From a virus, in IMG/VR virus record IMGVR_UViG_3300005563_000029, positions 62,001 through 126,000 of that record: a DNA stretch of 64,000 nucleotides. The stretch is one strand, 5' to 3'. Below the pieces are notes generated by a model, which saw only the letters and a program-made list of their open reading frames with translations, was not told the origin of the DNA and ran no database searches. Of the stretch, positions 44,862 to 53,507 are shown one piece after another. Numbering within the stretch: the stretch's first letter is position 1; each line of letters starts with the position of its first letter. The translations under genes and the position numbers were made by a program.

Positions 44862-46150
44862 CCAGCGCTCCCGTAGACGATTCGTTGGGCTTCGAGGTTG
44901 GAGGCGACGACCTGGGCGATGGCACGGTCGGTTGCGGACTCGCGGGGGGCGGGGATGTTGGACCGGAGCGCCACCACGTTGCCGCCGAAGGACACAACCT
45001 CGGCGCCGGCGGACTCAAAGTCGCGGCCGTTGTTGGGGTGCGGGCCGCACTCCGCTTCGGCCTGCTGGCTGACCGTGTCCCACTGCTTGCGGAACTTCGG
45101 CATCGACAGGATGTTGGTCTTCCAGAACTTCGACTTCTGAGTCCATTCCAGAACGTCAAAAGCGAACTGAAAGTGGATGCCGTCGTGGTCGAGCAGGAGC
45201 CGAGCCTCGTTGCGCCACGTGTCGGTGATGTTCGGCTTGCGGCAGCCGCGAGCGACCATCATCTCGGCGAGGCGGTTGCAGAGCGCTTCAACATCGGGGC
45301 GCCGCTCGGGTTCCGCCTTGGGTTTGGCAGGTGCCTTGGACTTCTGCTTGCCCTTCGGCTTCGATGCCGGCGGCCCGTCGGGGAACGGCGTAGCCGTCAC
45401 CGACGAAGAAGGTTCTTCATTGGTAAGGGGAAAGGGGTAAGGGGAATCCGCGCGCGCGAGGGAACCCTTCCCGGAACCCTTAGCCGAACCCTCACCCCAC
45501 GTGTCCCCACCTGTGGATTCGCTGTTATCAGCGAGACCGCCGACGATCATTGAGAGCTGGCGGGTTTCGGACACGCCGTTTTTGCCGAGCCCTCCGAAAT
45601 CCCCGTTTTCAGAATCGGGACAATCTGGGTTACCGGAGGGGTTGGGCGAAGGGGTGCCGTAACCCTTCCCGGAAGGGTCCGGCGAAGGGTTACCAGAGTT
45701 GCTGCGGAGCCAGTCGACCACCGCGTGATGAGCCTTCCGGCTCTCCGCGTTCATCGCCGACTCGTCCAAGCGCGTCAGCTCCGACAGCAACGTCGCGCGG
45801 ATCGTCTTCGACGACACCATGTAGATGTGCTCGATCGCCGACTTGTAGACGTTCGGCTGCTTGTACACGCCATCACGGCGAATCAGCGACCGAACGAGCA
45901 GCTCGAACGTGCGGCGATCGATCACCACAAACCGCGCCGTGCGGAGCTCCTCAAGGGCCGCTTCCATTACCTCGATGGAGTAGCCGATCAACTCCGCCCA
46001 CAGCGGCGCACGCAGGAATATCGTGCCGGCGTGGGTCAGATCCTTCTGCGACACCAGTGCCTGGTAGACGTTCTTCGCCTCGGGGCTGAGCGCCAGGAAG
46101 TCATCGTCGTCCCAGATACTGCAGAACACCCGGCCGTGTGTGCGCGCCAT
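44858..46150 (-). CDS. Replication-initiator-like winged-helix protein
   Basis: 430 aa. N-terminal 140 residues (FCSIWDDDDFLALSPEAKNV ... LWAELIGYSIEVMEAALEEL) are the winged-helix part of phage replication proteins. The middle, 160-290, is disordered: Ser/Gly/Pro/Lys-rich with SGNPSPDPSGKGYG and a related NPSGNP segment. The C-terminal part (ALCNRLAEMMVARGCRKPNI, IHFQFAFDVLEWTQKSKFWK) resembles DnaD/primosomal C-terminal domains. Adjacent to HNH and DnaB-like genes. The ATG is joined to the previous stop (TAATG). Confidence 0.7.
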   Translation of the reverse strand: MARTHGRVFCSIWDDDDFLALSPEAKNVYQALVSQKDLTHAGTIFLRAPLWAELIGYSIEVMEAALEELRTARFVVIDRRTFELLVRSLIRRDGVYKQPNVYKSAIEHIYMVSSKTIRATLLSELTRLDESAMNAESRKAHHAVVDWLRSNSGNPSPDPSGKGYGTPSPNPSGNPDCPDSENGDFGGLGKNGVSETRQLSMIVGGLADNSESTGGDTWGEGSAKGSGKGSLARADSPYPFPLTNEEPSSSVTATPFPDGPPASKPKGKQKSKAPAKPKAEPERRPDVEALCNRLAEMMVARGCRKPNITDTWRNEARLLLDHDGIHFQFAFDVLEWTQKSKFWKTNILSMPKFRKQWDTVSQQAEAECGPHPNNGRDFESAGAEVVSFGGNVVALRSNIPAPRESATDRAIAQVVASNLEAQRIVYGSAG

Positions 46151-46680
46151 TAGACTCGCGCCCCCTTCCTGCTGTTGCAGGGGCGACACAGGACGCGGAG
46201 GTTTTCGTAGGCGTCCGGCCCCCCCTTGGACCACGGATGGATGTGGTCAAGGGTGAGATCGTTGGTGCAACCGCACTCGGTGCAGGCGTAGCCGTCACGT
46301 TCCATAACCCGCTTACGGAGCCCATCGGGGATCGGTTCGCGCTGGTAAATGGGGGCGAACCTGAACAGGCGTTCGCTGCCGCAGGGGGTGTGAATCATGT
46401 CCCACGCGCCTGCACGGCGTACCCACAGGCCCGCTTCAACCAGGCGCCGGGCGTGACCCTTCCAGTTGCGCGAGTCGCAGTAGCTCTGCGCGATGAACTC
46501 GGACACCCGTCCAGGTCGATCCGTTTTGGCCGTTGCAGATCCGCAGAGCACGAAGAGCCCGAAGGCGGTGTTGCCTGCTGTAACAACGGCGGGGTTGCTG
46601 TGCACCTTGGAGGAAAGGCGGAACTCCATGCGAACCGGCCGGCGCTGGTCTACGCCGTCGTTTTCGGATGGTGCGGCCAC
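46150..46680 (-). CDS. HNH endonuclease
   Basis: 176 aa. N-terminal region has a winged-helix-like fold seen in phage HNH proteins next to replication genes. The C-terminus carries CTECGCTNDLTLDHIHPWSK, GGPDAYENLRVLCRPCNSRK: four Cys of a zinc frame and the HNH catalytic DHIHPWSKGG and N residues. First gene leftward of the 46776-46804 promoter region. Confidence 0.8.
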   Translation of the reverse strand: MAAPSENDGVDQRRPVRMEFRLSSKVHSNPAVVTAGNTAFGLFVLCGSATAKTDRPGRVSEFIAQSYCDSRNWKGHARRLVEAGLWVRRAGAWDMIHTPCGSERLFRFAPIYQREPIPDGLRKRVMERDGYACTECGCTNDLTLDHIHPWSKGGPDAYENLRVLCRPCNSRKGARV

Positions 46681-46775
46681 GTTCTGAGGTCCTGTTCTGG
46701 GTGGTTGATGGATGGGGGCTCTCGTGCCGGTGTGTGGCCGGCCTCGGTACTTCGGGGTTTGGCGTCCCCATCACT

Positions 46776-46804
46776 TTGCCATACTTGAGTATGGCATCTA
46801 GAGT
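46776..46804. promoter_or_regulatory. Promoter with palindromic operator
   Basis: GCCATACT-TG-AGTATGGC at 46778-46795 is a perfect 8-bp-arm palindrome. It lies inside a rightward promoter TTGCCA (46776-46781), 17 bases, TAGAGT (46799-46804). The ATG at 46812 is about 7 bases after the -10, which predicts a leaderless mRNA. It also faces the leftward HNH/replication unit. Confidence 0.7.
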
Positions 46805-46811
46805 AGTGCTT

Positions 46812-47183
46812 ATGGAAGAGCGCTACGCGATACGTAAGCGGCGGTACGGGCGACCGATACTGGATAAGCGCTTGGTGATGTGCGATCATGCGCACGTGGC
46901 CAAGACCGACCCCGACGACCCGCGCCTGAAGCCAGTGCGCCGCGCCGTGGCAACAATGGAGGCCGCGGAGCAGGCGCTGAAGGACGCTCGCGCCGCCCTG
47001 GCGTCTGAGATCGTGGCCGCGCTGAACGCGGGTGTTCGCCCTGTCGCGCTGAAGGACGTCACACCGTACTCGCAGGACTACCTGCGGAAGATCGCGCGGG
47101 AAGCCGGCGTCGAACCGCTGCGCCCGCCGACGGTCACCAGCATCCGGAAGCTGAAGGAGCTTCAGGGTAAGAGTGAGTCCTGA
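46812..47183 (+). CDS. Hypothetical basic protein
   Basis: 123 aa if translated from the leaderless ATG at 46812 (ATG 46878 is an alternative). Basic start (MEERYAIRKRRYGRPILDKR), helices with AEQALKDARAALASEIVAAL, then PVALKDVTPYSQDYLRKIAR, a possible helix-turn-helix. It may be the regulator acting on the palindrome at its own promoter (inference). Confidence 0.55.
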   Translation: MEERYAIRKRRYGRPILDKRLVMCDHAHVAKTDPDDPRLKPVRRAVATMEAAEQALKDARAALASEIVAALNAGVRPVALKDVTPYSQDYLRKIAREAGVEPLRPPTVTSIRKLKELQGKSES

Positions 47184-47185
47184 CT

Positions 47186-47698
47186 TCACCGCTCGCCCCC
47201 GTTCGCGAGCGAGATCAACACCGCGGCGTGGCACCAGTCCGTCTCGTCGTCGCCCGGAAGCGGGCACCAACACAGCAGGTCCTTGCCGGCCAGCTGGTGC
47301 AGGTGCTCGAGAATCCAGGCGCGGCGGCCGGCGAGATGCGGTAGCCCACCCGCCCACGCTTCGTCGGTTAGCCATCGGCGGTACCACTGCACTGCGCGCA
47401 CCCGCCCCATGTCCTTGGTGTCGAACGCGGCGAGTACGGGCCACTGCTTGTCGATCAGCACGACCCACTGCCCGGCGTGGCTGAGTAGAGTCCAGGGGTT
47501 GCCGAATTTGCCGGGCCGGCTGACGACGACGGCGCCTTCGGGTTTCCGCCATCCGGCCTTGCGGCTCAACCGCAAGCGCTGCGGCCCGCAACCCTCTGAC
47601 CTGGACATCGACGGGTTATGCGGACTCGTCGTTGTTGACGGGTCGTCAATAGCAATTGATGGGTCCACACCCATGATCAGCCTCGCTGTACTATCCAC
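47186..47698 (-). CDS. DUF4326 family protein
   Basis: 170 aa from a GTG at 47698 behind AGAGGTGG (a shorter start at 47608 gives 140 aa). LRLSRKAGWRKPEGAVVVSR, PGKFGNPWTLL, VQWYRRWL and DLLCWCPLPG ... WCHAAVLISLAN are the DUF4326 signature. Two Cys and a His near the end probably bind metal. The family is widespread in phages and actinomycetes; its role is unknown. Confidence 0.85.
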   Translation of the reverse strand: MDSTARLIMGVDPSIAIDDPSTTTSPHNPSMSRSEGCGPQRLRLSRKAGWRKPEGAVVVSRPGKFGNPWTLLSHAGQWVVLIDKQWPVLAAFDTKDMGRVRAVQWYRRWLTDEAWAGGLPHLAGRRAWILEHLHQLAGKDLLCWCPLPGDDETDWCHAAVLISLANGGER

Positions 47699-47708
47699 GC
47701 CGCCACCT

Positions 47709-47996
47709 CTACCACGTGATGATCATGTTTGGGATGCGCGCCAGGACCATGCGGGCGACCGTCAGGACCCAGTGGCCGCCGAATACGACGGCTGCGACGG
47801 TGGCGTAGGCGAGTCCCATGCGCACGAGCCCGTTGGTGCCGCTGCTGGTGGTGAACGCGCAGACGGTGCCGAGGAGGATCAGTGCGCCCCAGTAGATGAG
47901 CTTGGCGGTGCCGCGCATGACCACGGTTCCGGCGCGCCTCCAGTCGGGCTGGCGGCGGGGTAGCCGCGGCAGTGCGTGCCGGCTGGGGCTACGCAT
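47709..47996 (-). CDS. Membrane protein
   Basis: 95 aa; two membrane segments (LIYWGALILLGTVCAFTTSS and GLAYATVAAVVFGGHWVLTV) after a basic N-terminus (a shorter start at 47918 is possible). No family. Confidence 0.6.
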   Translation of the reverse strand: MRSPSRHALPRLPRRQPDWRRAGTVVMRGTAKLIYWGALILLGTVCAFTTSSGTNGLVRMGLAYATVAAVVFGGHWVLTVARMVLARIPNMIITW

Positions 47997-48324
47997 CGGT
48001 GTTCACCGCCTGCCCGTACTGCGCCCTTTGCCTGGCTGCCGCGCCGCTGATCACCTTGTTCCGAAGCTGGTTGTCGGGGATGACTTCACGTCGCCGGTCA
48101 CGACCAGTACCTGGGTAGCGCAGGAAGCTGGCGCGGTTGCCGTTGGCCCACCAGTCGGCGAGTCCGTCGAGTGCGGCTTCGTAGGTGGGGAAGGGCTCGA
48201 TGGTGCAGTACAGGCTTCCGTGGTCGGGGACTTGCAGCACCCACCGGCCGCCGAACAGCTCGCCCGGCTGAGCGAAGTGAACGCGCGGCTTGGTGAGCTG
48301 CCGGTTCTGGTCGAGTTCAGCCAT
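47989..48324 (-). CDS. Hypothetical protein
   Basis: 111 aa; ATG at 48324. Beta-rich (GGRWVLQVPDHGSLYCTIEP) with helix and a basic C-terminus (GRDRRREVIPDNQLRNKVIS). Overlaps the HNH gene upstream by 8 bases. Confidence 0.55.
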   Translation of the reverse strand: MAELDQNRQLTKPRVHFAQPGELFGGRWVLQVPDHGSLYCTIEPFPTYEAALDGLADWWANGNRASFLRYPGTGRDRRREVIPDNQLRNKVISGAAARQRAQYGQAVNTDA

Positions 48325-49333
48325 GGCTGACCGCCGTCTCGGCGTAGGGCACGAGCGGCGTGTCGCCGGGCACGTACAGCGGGTGCTTCGGGCGCCCGTT
48401 CTCCGTGGTGCCGGACTCGCCAGGATCTGCAAGAGGTGCAGGTTCCAGACGATGGGATCCACAGTCTGAGCAGCGAAGGACGTAGCCAGTTCCGTGGCGG
48501 CCGACTCGAAGCTGGAGATTTTCAATCCGGTTGTCGCAGCCGTCATTGTTGATGTGGTGCACGGTCTCGGTTGGCAGCAGCGGCCGGTTGAGGTGGCGGG
48601 CCATAACGAGCCTGTGTTCCAAGACCAGGCCGCTGGCCTGCCTCATGCATGCGAGCGGGTCGTCATCATGAACGCGTACTGCCAGGTACTCGCCATCCCT
48701 TCCAGTTCTGACGCGACGAACTCCGGTAGGGCATCCGCGGTCTGATCGGGTAATTCCCATTCGGGCGAAGGCGGCTTGTAGGGACCGATATGGCACCTGA
48801 AGCTTCTCCCGTACCTCGACAGTGCTGAGGCCCAGCTCCCTGTAAAGGCGTACTGCTTCCTGTTCCTGCTCGGTTGAGAGCTGGTAAAGAGCGTTACGGG
48901 TTCTGATCTTGCGTTGGTGCAAGACTGCAAGCACTGCGTTCTCGGGCACGTCGAGACTTCGTGCCACTTTCTTGCAGCTCTTGAGATCCAAGTACAGGCG
49001 TATGACTTGATCGGGGTCGCAGAACTTGCGCGTGTAGAAGCCGCGCGCACGCCGTTCAATCCCGTTCCGCAGTAAACTGCCTCGAACCACGTAGGTGCTC
49101 AGCTTCAGATCCACGACGATCTGGTCAATGGTTCTTCCGGATTCGTAAAGGCGGGCGATTTGAGCATCGTCCACTGCAATGCGACGACCATCGCGGATTT
49201 CAACACCCCTTCGCCGCAGCGCACGTCGAACTGTCTCCGCTGATACGCCCAGGCGCCGACCTACCTCTTTAGCGTTCAGCCCGTTCTTGTAGAGTTCGCA
49301 GGCTTCTATGTCGTTGATCTTTAGGACTCCCAC
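48317..49333 (-). CDS. HNH endonuclease with repeated HTH domains
   Basis: 338 aa from GTG at 49333. Residues 1-200 contain about four helix-turn-helix units (ELYKNGLNAKEVGRRLGVSA, ARLYESGRTIDQIVVDLKLS, IRLYLDLKSCKKVARSLDVP, RLYRELGLSTVEVREKLQVP). Then an HNH_3-type nuclease core (SGLVLEHRLVMARHLNRPLL, TETVHHINNDGCDNRIENLQ). This is a free-standing homing endonuclease architecture. Its base composition is visibly less GC-rich than the neighbours, as expected of a recent arrival, and it sits against a truncated DUF1643 gene. Confidence 0.85.
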   Translation of the reverse strand: MGVLKINDIEACELYKNGLNAKEVGRRLGVSAETVRRALRRRGVEIRDGRRIAVDDAQIARLYESGRTIDQIVVDLKLSTYVVRGSLLRNGIERRARGFYTRKFCDPDQVIRLYLDLKSCKKVARSLDVPENAVLAVLHQRKIRTRNALYQLSTEQEQEAVRLYRELGLSTVEVREKLQVPYRSLQAAFARMGITRSDRGCPTGVRRVRTGRDGEYLAVRVHDDDPLACMRQASGLVLEHRLVMARHLNRPLLPTETVHHINNDGCDNRIENLQLRVGRHGTGYVLRCSDCGSHRLEPAPLADPGESGTTENGRPKHPLYVPGDTPLVPYAETAVSHG

Positions 49334-49452
49334 AGTTGCCCCCAGCGCCGTGTCAACTCGTACCGGTAGATGCGATCAGGGCTGAAGATCGCAAAGTCGT
49401 GGCCGTGTTCGTGGCGGCGGCTTTGCAGGCAGTCGGCGGTGGCGTCAGTCAT
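49321..49452 (-). pseudogene. Truncated DUF1643 N-terminus
   Basis: 43 codons: MTDATADCLQSRRHEHG, then DFAIFSPDRIYRYELTRRWG and QLWES. The FSPDRxYRYxLTRxW stretch is the opening of DUF1643 proteins, which continue LWVMLNPSTAD. Here the frame ends right at LW, where the homing endonuclease gene begins. No DUF1643 remainder is found elsewhere in the window. Confidence 0.6.
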
Positions 49453-50045
49453 CGCCGTCCTGCCTTGCCGAGCATGCTCGTCAGCCACCGCAGGTCGTCG
49501 GCGCTGAGCCGCATGTGCCCGATCCAGGCGTTGCCGCGGTAGACGGGGATGTCGGTGCAGCCGGTGGCGTTGTCGGGTTCGACGCCGCGGCCCCAGACGA
49601 ACTGGGCCGGCTGATCTTCGGCGAGCATGTTCAGGATTTCGGCCGCGAGTTTCCCGGCCTGCTTGTCGTCGAGGACGAGTTCGCCTGCGTCGTTGCCGTT
49701 GTGGTTGAGCGGGATCCGCAGCTGGTTGATGGTTGGGTGGCGTATGACGGTCTCGTCCCAGCCCAGTTCGGGTTCGCCGTCGGCGGGTTCGAACTCGTCA
49801 CGGAATTCGTCGTCGGTGAAGGCCTCGTAGTTGCCGTCTTCGAAGCACACGATCCAGTCGCCAACCGCGACGGACTGCCAGCCGCCACGGCTGCTCAGGT
49901 CGATGAGTTCGTGGTCTTCGACGTCGGGGTGTTCGAGCCCGAGGAACACGTGGACCTCGTTACAGTTGCTCTCGCCGAGGAACTGGATGGCGTCGAACTC
50001 GACTTGCTTGGTGCGATAGCTGTTGGCGCCGGTGGTGGTGCTCAT
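49449..50045 (-). CDS. Conserved phage protein
   Basis: 198 aa; ATG at 50045. N-terminal YRTKQVEFDAIQFLGESNCN and VAVGDWIVCFEDGNYEAFTD belong to a phage protein family of the form YRTKPVEVDAIQW...GDWIV. The C-terminal 90 residues (QLRIPLNHNGNDAGELVLDD) are a second beta module. Role unknown. Confidence 0.65.
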   Translation of the reverse strand: MSTTTGANSYRTKQVEFDAIQFLGESNCNEVHVFLGLEHPDVEDHELIDLSSRGGWQSVAVGDWIVCFEDGNYEAFTDDEFRDEFEPADGEPELGWDETVIRHPTINQLRIPLNHNGNDAGELVLDDKQAGKLAAEILNMLAEDQPAQFVWGRGVEPDNATGCTDIPVYRGNAWIGHMRLSADDLRWLTSMLGKAGRR

Positions 50046-50104
50046 CTTGTGCTCCAAGGGGTGAAGGCCACGCGCGGCGCGATGGACCGCGCGTGGCCGG
50101 TCTG

Positions 50105-50944
50105 CTAGTCGGATCCGCGGTCCTGGCGCCACGGCGGCAGCGCCCCGGCGCCGCGACGGACGTTGTAGATGCGCACCACCGTCTCGGCGACGCACGCGCC
50201 GACGGTGCCGCCGGCGTAGGAGTGCAGGCCCTTCGCGTCGGACAGGACCCCGAGGGCGCCGCCGCGGTGTCCGGCGAGTTTGCGTGCCAGCGCGGCCTTG
50301 TCGAGGGTTTCGTTGTGCCGGGCGATGACGGCGCCGATGCCGCGGATCAGGTGGCCGTTGGCGGCGGCGGCGCTGTGGCCCCAGGCTTCGGTGATGACGC
50401 TGAGGGTGGCTTCGAGGTAGGCGCCGCGCCATCCGGTTTCGTCGGCGCGGCCGGACTTCCAGACGGCTTCGAGTGCGGTGACGGCAGCGATCTTCTTCTC
50501 GCTGGTGGCGAGGGCCAGGTCCCATCCGGCGCGTTGGACGATGGCGGCGATGTGGACGGCGTCGGGGTCGCCGGCGGTGATGCGGGCGGCGAACTTGTGG
50601 AAGGTGCCGACCTGCCGGGAGTCGTTGCGGCCGAGGAACAGTGCGGCTTCCTGGGCGGTGGTCAGGCCATGGAACACCTGGCATTCGATTTTGCTGTCGC
50701 CGTAGCCGGCGCGGCGGCACAGTTCGATGCGGTTCTGCCCGTCGAGGACGGCGTAGCGTCCGTCGGTGCGCTTGGACACGACGGGCACGCCGAGCTTGTC
50801 GGGGTCGAACTGGTCGACGCGGCGTTCGACCCAGTTGAAGTCGATGGGCCTGGTGTTGACGTCGTGGTCGGTGAAGACGTCTTTGAGGGCGACCCATTCG
50901 ATGCTGGATGCGTGCTGATCGGGTGTGGTGTCAGGCGTTACCAT
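50105..50944 (-). CDS. DUF6551-like ParB-type protein
   Basis: 279 aa. The ParB/Srx-like N-domain: FTDHDVNTRPIDFNWVERRV, DGRYAVLDGQNRIELCRRAG, CQVFHGLTTAQEAALFLGRN. The C-terminal 150 residues are helical. In actinophages such proteins are frequent and their substrate is unknown; the ParB fold can bind CTP or act as a nuclease. Overlaps the next ParB-like gene by 14 bases. Confidence 0.7.
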   Translation of the reverse strand: MVTPDTTPDQHASSIEWVALKDVFTDHDVNTRPIDFNWVERRVDQFDPDKLGVPVVSKRTDGRYAVLDGQNRIELCRRAGYGDSKIECQVFHGLTTAQEAALFLGRNDSRQVGTFHKFAARITAGDPDAVHIAAIVQRAGWDLALATSEKKIAAVTALEAVWKSGRADETGWRGAYLEATLSVITEAWGHSAAAANGHLIRGIGAVIARHNETLDKAALARKLAGHRGGALGVLSDAKGLHSYAGGTVGACVAETVVRIYNVRRGAGALPPWRQDRGSD

Positions 50945-51875
50945 TGGCGTACTCCTTGATCTTGTTGCGGAGGCCTCTCAGGACTTGGGAGGCGTTGGAG
51001 AGGTCGCGGTCCAGAGCCGCGGCCTCTTCGTTTGTGACTGCGGGGTCGATGTCGGTGATGGCGGCGAGTCCGCTGCACAGGCCGTTGAGTGAGCCGAGGG
51101 CTTTGAGGAGGGCTTCGCGCTGGGCACGGTGGGTTTGCGGGGGCGCCGGCTGTTCGTTGGTGAAGTACGAGTTGTTCTTCACGGGTTCGCCGCGCCGCCG
51201 GGCACGTTCGGCAAGCCACCGGGTGTAGATCGCGTTGACGGTGAGCTGGACGTGCCGGCCGCCGGGTGTTTCGTGTTCGATCTGCTCGCCGGCGTACACG
51301 CGGTCGATGAGGTTGAGGGTGTCTCGGGAGTAGGCGGACCAGTCCGGATCTACGGGCACGCGGTCGTATCCGCCCATCTGGGTTTCCCAGCCTTGCCAGG
51401 CGGCGACGACGGATCGGATCTGGATGTAGTAGTGCCGGGACATGCCGATGGTGTCGGCGGCGACGTCCCGGGACTGGCGCTTGTTTTCGGCACGCTGACC
51501 GTGTTGGGCTGCCGCGCGCCGCGCGTTAGCGCCGGTGCGTTCGAACTCTTCGACGTACAGGCCGAGCAGGGCCAGTTCGGTGGCGGACCGGGGCTTGTGG
51601 CGGTCGTCTTCTTCGGCGAGTTCGGCGGCGAGCAACTCGACGGCGTGCGCGTCGTCGTGGGCGACGGTGACGGCGATGTCGGACAGCCCGAGGTTGATGT
51701 GGGCGCGTAGGCGCCGTTCGCCGGCGACGAGGCGCCCGTCTGTGGTGACGATGACCGGGCGTTCCAGCCCGTCTTGAATGATGGAGAGCTGAAGGTCCCG
51801 GAGCTTGCCGAGGTGTATGCGCCGGTATCGCGGGTCGATGGTGATCTTCTCGACCGGCATGGTGGTTTCGGTCAT
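50931..51875 (-). CDS. ParB-like protein
   Basis: 314 aa; ATG at 51875. PVEKITIDPRYRRIHLGKLR, IIQDGLERPVIVTTDGRLVA, GERRLRAHINLGLSDIAVTV form a ParB N-domain including the GERR motif that binds CTP. A central helical domain (DVAADTIGMSRHYYIQIRSV) may bind DNA. No ParA was seen, so partitioning is not shown. It forms a pair with the DUF6551-like gene. Confidence 0.75.
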   Translation of the reverse strand: MTETTMPVEKITIDPRYRRIHLGKLRDLQLSIIQDGLERPVIVTTDGRLVAGERRLRAHINLGLSDIAVTVAHDDAHAVELLAAELAEEDDRHKPRSATELALLGLYVEEFERTGANARRAAAQHGQRAENKRQSRDVAADTIGMSRHYYIQIRSVVAAWQGWETQMGGYDRVPVDPDWSAYSRDTLNLIDRVYAGEQIEHETPGGRHVQLTVNAIYTRWLAERARRRGEPVKNNSYFTNEQPAPPQTHRAQREALLKALGSLNGLCSGLAAITDIDPAVTNEEAAALDRDLSNASQVLRGLRNKIKEYANGNA

Positions 51876-51892
51876 GTGGGTTCCTTGGGTGG

Positions 51893-52276
51893 TCATAGCT
51901 GGTTGCCGGTGTGGCTGAACGGCCAGCGTGGTTTCTCGCGCTGTTTGAGCTGGTGTTTGGCTTGTGCGAGTTCGCGTTGCAGCTGGTCGATCTGCACGTC
52001 GCGGGCGCCGATTTCGGCGGCGAGTTCGCGGCAGCGATGCTTGTCGCGCCGGGACTCGGCGACGGCGTCTTCGAGCGCTGCCTCGGCCGCGTCGGCGCGG
52101 GCTGTCTGTGTCGTGGCGGTGGCGGTTTTCACGTCGGCGAGTGCGCAGGCCCGGTCGCGTTCCCACCGGGCCTCGTCACGTTCCAAGGTGAGGCGGTATG
52201 CGGTTTTCTCCAGCGCCTGGATCCGCTCCGCGTCGGTCGGCTGAGCAACGACGGGCAGGATGACGGTCGGCTTCAC
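51893..52276 (-). CDS. Coiled-coil protein
   Basis: 127 aa from GTG. Almost entirely a long coiled coil (RIQALEKTAYRLTLERDEAR; AELAAEIGARDVQIDQLQRE-like heptads). May oligomerise. Upstream of the ParB genes in the same operon. Confidence 0.6.
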   Translation of the reverse strand: MKPTVILPVVAQPTDAERIQALEKTAYRLTLERDEARWERDRACALADVKTATATTQTARADAAEAALEDAVAESRRDKHRCRELAAEIGARDVQIDQLQRELAQAKHQLKQREKPRWPFSHTGNQL

Positions 52277-52503
52277 AGCAGCCCCCTGGTGTCGGCGGCC
52301 TGGAGCAGCCCGAGCACATCGAGCAGAAGCCGGGCGTCCTCGGCATTGGTCGCACGCGCCGCGACGGCCCGCTGGGCGCGCTCGTTGAAACCGGGCGGCA
52401 GGTCGGTGACGGAGTCGTTGTAGCCCAGCCCGGATCCGCCGGGTTTGTTGCGCTTCTCGGGCTTGGGCCGGTCGCTGGGGACGAGGTGTTCGGTGAGCTT
52501 CAT
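52273..52503 (-). CDS. Hypothetical protein
   Basis: 76 aa. Basic, Pro/Gly-rich start (DRPKPEKRNKPGGSGLGYND) then helices (ARLLLDVLGLLQAAD). Four-base overlaps with both neighbours. Confidence 0.55.
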   Translation of the reverse strand: MKLTEHLVPSDRPKPEKRNKPGGSGLGYNDSVTDLPPGFNERAQRAVAARATNAEDARLLLDVLGLLQAADTRGLL

Positions 52504-53507
52504 GCCGCACCTCCGAGATCCTCGAAGGGAAGCTGGTCCTGCTGAAGCCGCACGGGGAGTTCGACAACCTCAGCATCGGGTCGCGGATTGATCGGTTCGG
52601 CGAGTAGCTTGGCTAGCTCGTCCATTTCGACGAGGGCCTGGCGCATGTCCGCCTGGATCTCGGCGAGGATCTCCAGCGGCGGCCGGTACTCCATGTCTGG
52701 GCCGGACTCGACCTCGATGGGCGCCGACCACTGCACCGGTACCGGCTTTGTGGACACGTCAGCAGGGATTGTGACGATGACCGCCTTCACTGCGGTTCCG
52801 GACTCGGCGAACGCCTTGTCGGCGCAGTACTCGAGCGTGCCGCCGTGCTGCTCGACCATCGCCCGGAACTTGACGGCCTCACCCCTGCCGAAGGTGACGT
52901 TGTTTGACATGACGGCCACGAGCAGCCCGCCGGGCTTCAGGAACCGCAGGGCGTGAGTGACGTGCTGGATGTCGGCGCCGCTGGTGAACGGCGGGTTCAT
53001 CACCACCCGGTCGTATCGGGGTTCCGTGGGGACGGCCAGGAAGTCGGCGATCTGCACGTTGCGAGCCGCGCCGGACCCCTTGAGTACGGCGGCGTGGTCG
53101 GGGTCCCGCTCGATGCAGTCCACAACGACGCCGTGTGCGACAAGCACGGATGCGATGGCGCCGCGGCCGGCGGACGGCTCCAGCACCTCCATGCCGGGCT
53201 TCACTTCGGCGAGCTCGACCAGGCGGTCAACGACGGCGGTGGGCGTGGGGAAGTACTGGGACGCCTGCCGCGCCTCCCGCAGTGTCGTTACGTGGCCGGA
53301 CTCCACGACGGGCGCCAGGGCATCTGCGGCGGCGGCGGGGAAAACGTGTGCTTGGACCTTCGCGTCCCACCGGCCGCCAGCGCCTTCGATGACCTCGTTG
53401 ACCCGCCGATACAGGCGCGGGTCCATACGCGGGCCGGTGAGGTGCAGGTGCGGCCCGTCGGTGGTTGCGGAGCGCAGGATCGCCATGACGTTTGTAGGGA
53501 TTTTCAT
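52500..53507 (-). CDS. N6-adenine DNA methyltransferase-like protein
   Basis: 335 aa. SAM-binding motif VLEPSAGRGAI (residues 108-118) and catalytic NPPF (171-174) in the order of class I gamma-type methyltransferases. About 80 N-terminal residues are an extra domain (DPRLYRRVNEVIEGAGGRWD). The target site is unknown. No restriction endonuclease is adjacent, so it is probably an orphan that modifies element DNA or protects it from host restriction. Confidence 0.8.
   Translation of the reverse strand: MKIPTNVMAILRSATTDGPHLHLTGPRMDPRLYRRVNEVIEGAGGRWDAKVQAHVFPAAAADALAPVVESGHVTTLREARQASQYFPTPTAVVDRLVELAEVKPGMEVLEPSAGRGAIASVLVAHGVVVDCIERDPDHAAVLKGSGAARNVQIADFLAVPTEPRYDRVVMNPPFTSGADIQHVTHALRFLKPGGLLVAVMSNNVTFGRGEAVKFRAMVEQHGGTLEYCADKAFAESGTAVKAVIVTIPADVSTKPVPVQWSAPIEVESGPDMEYRPPLEILAEIQADMRQALVEMDELAKLLAEPINPRPDAEVVELPVRLQQDQLPFEDLGGAA

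Noticed and set aside
50046-50897. Leftward frame rich in Arg/Pro running through the ParB-like gene region
   Set aside because: Arg/Pro/His repeats typical of a shadow frame of 50105-50944.
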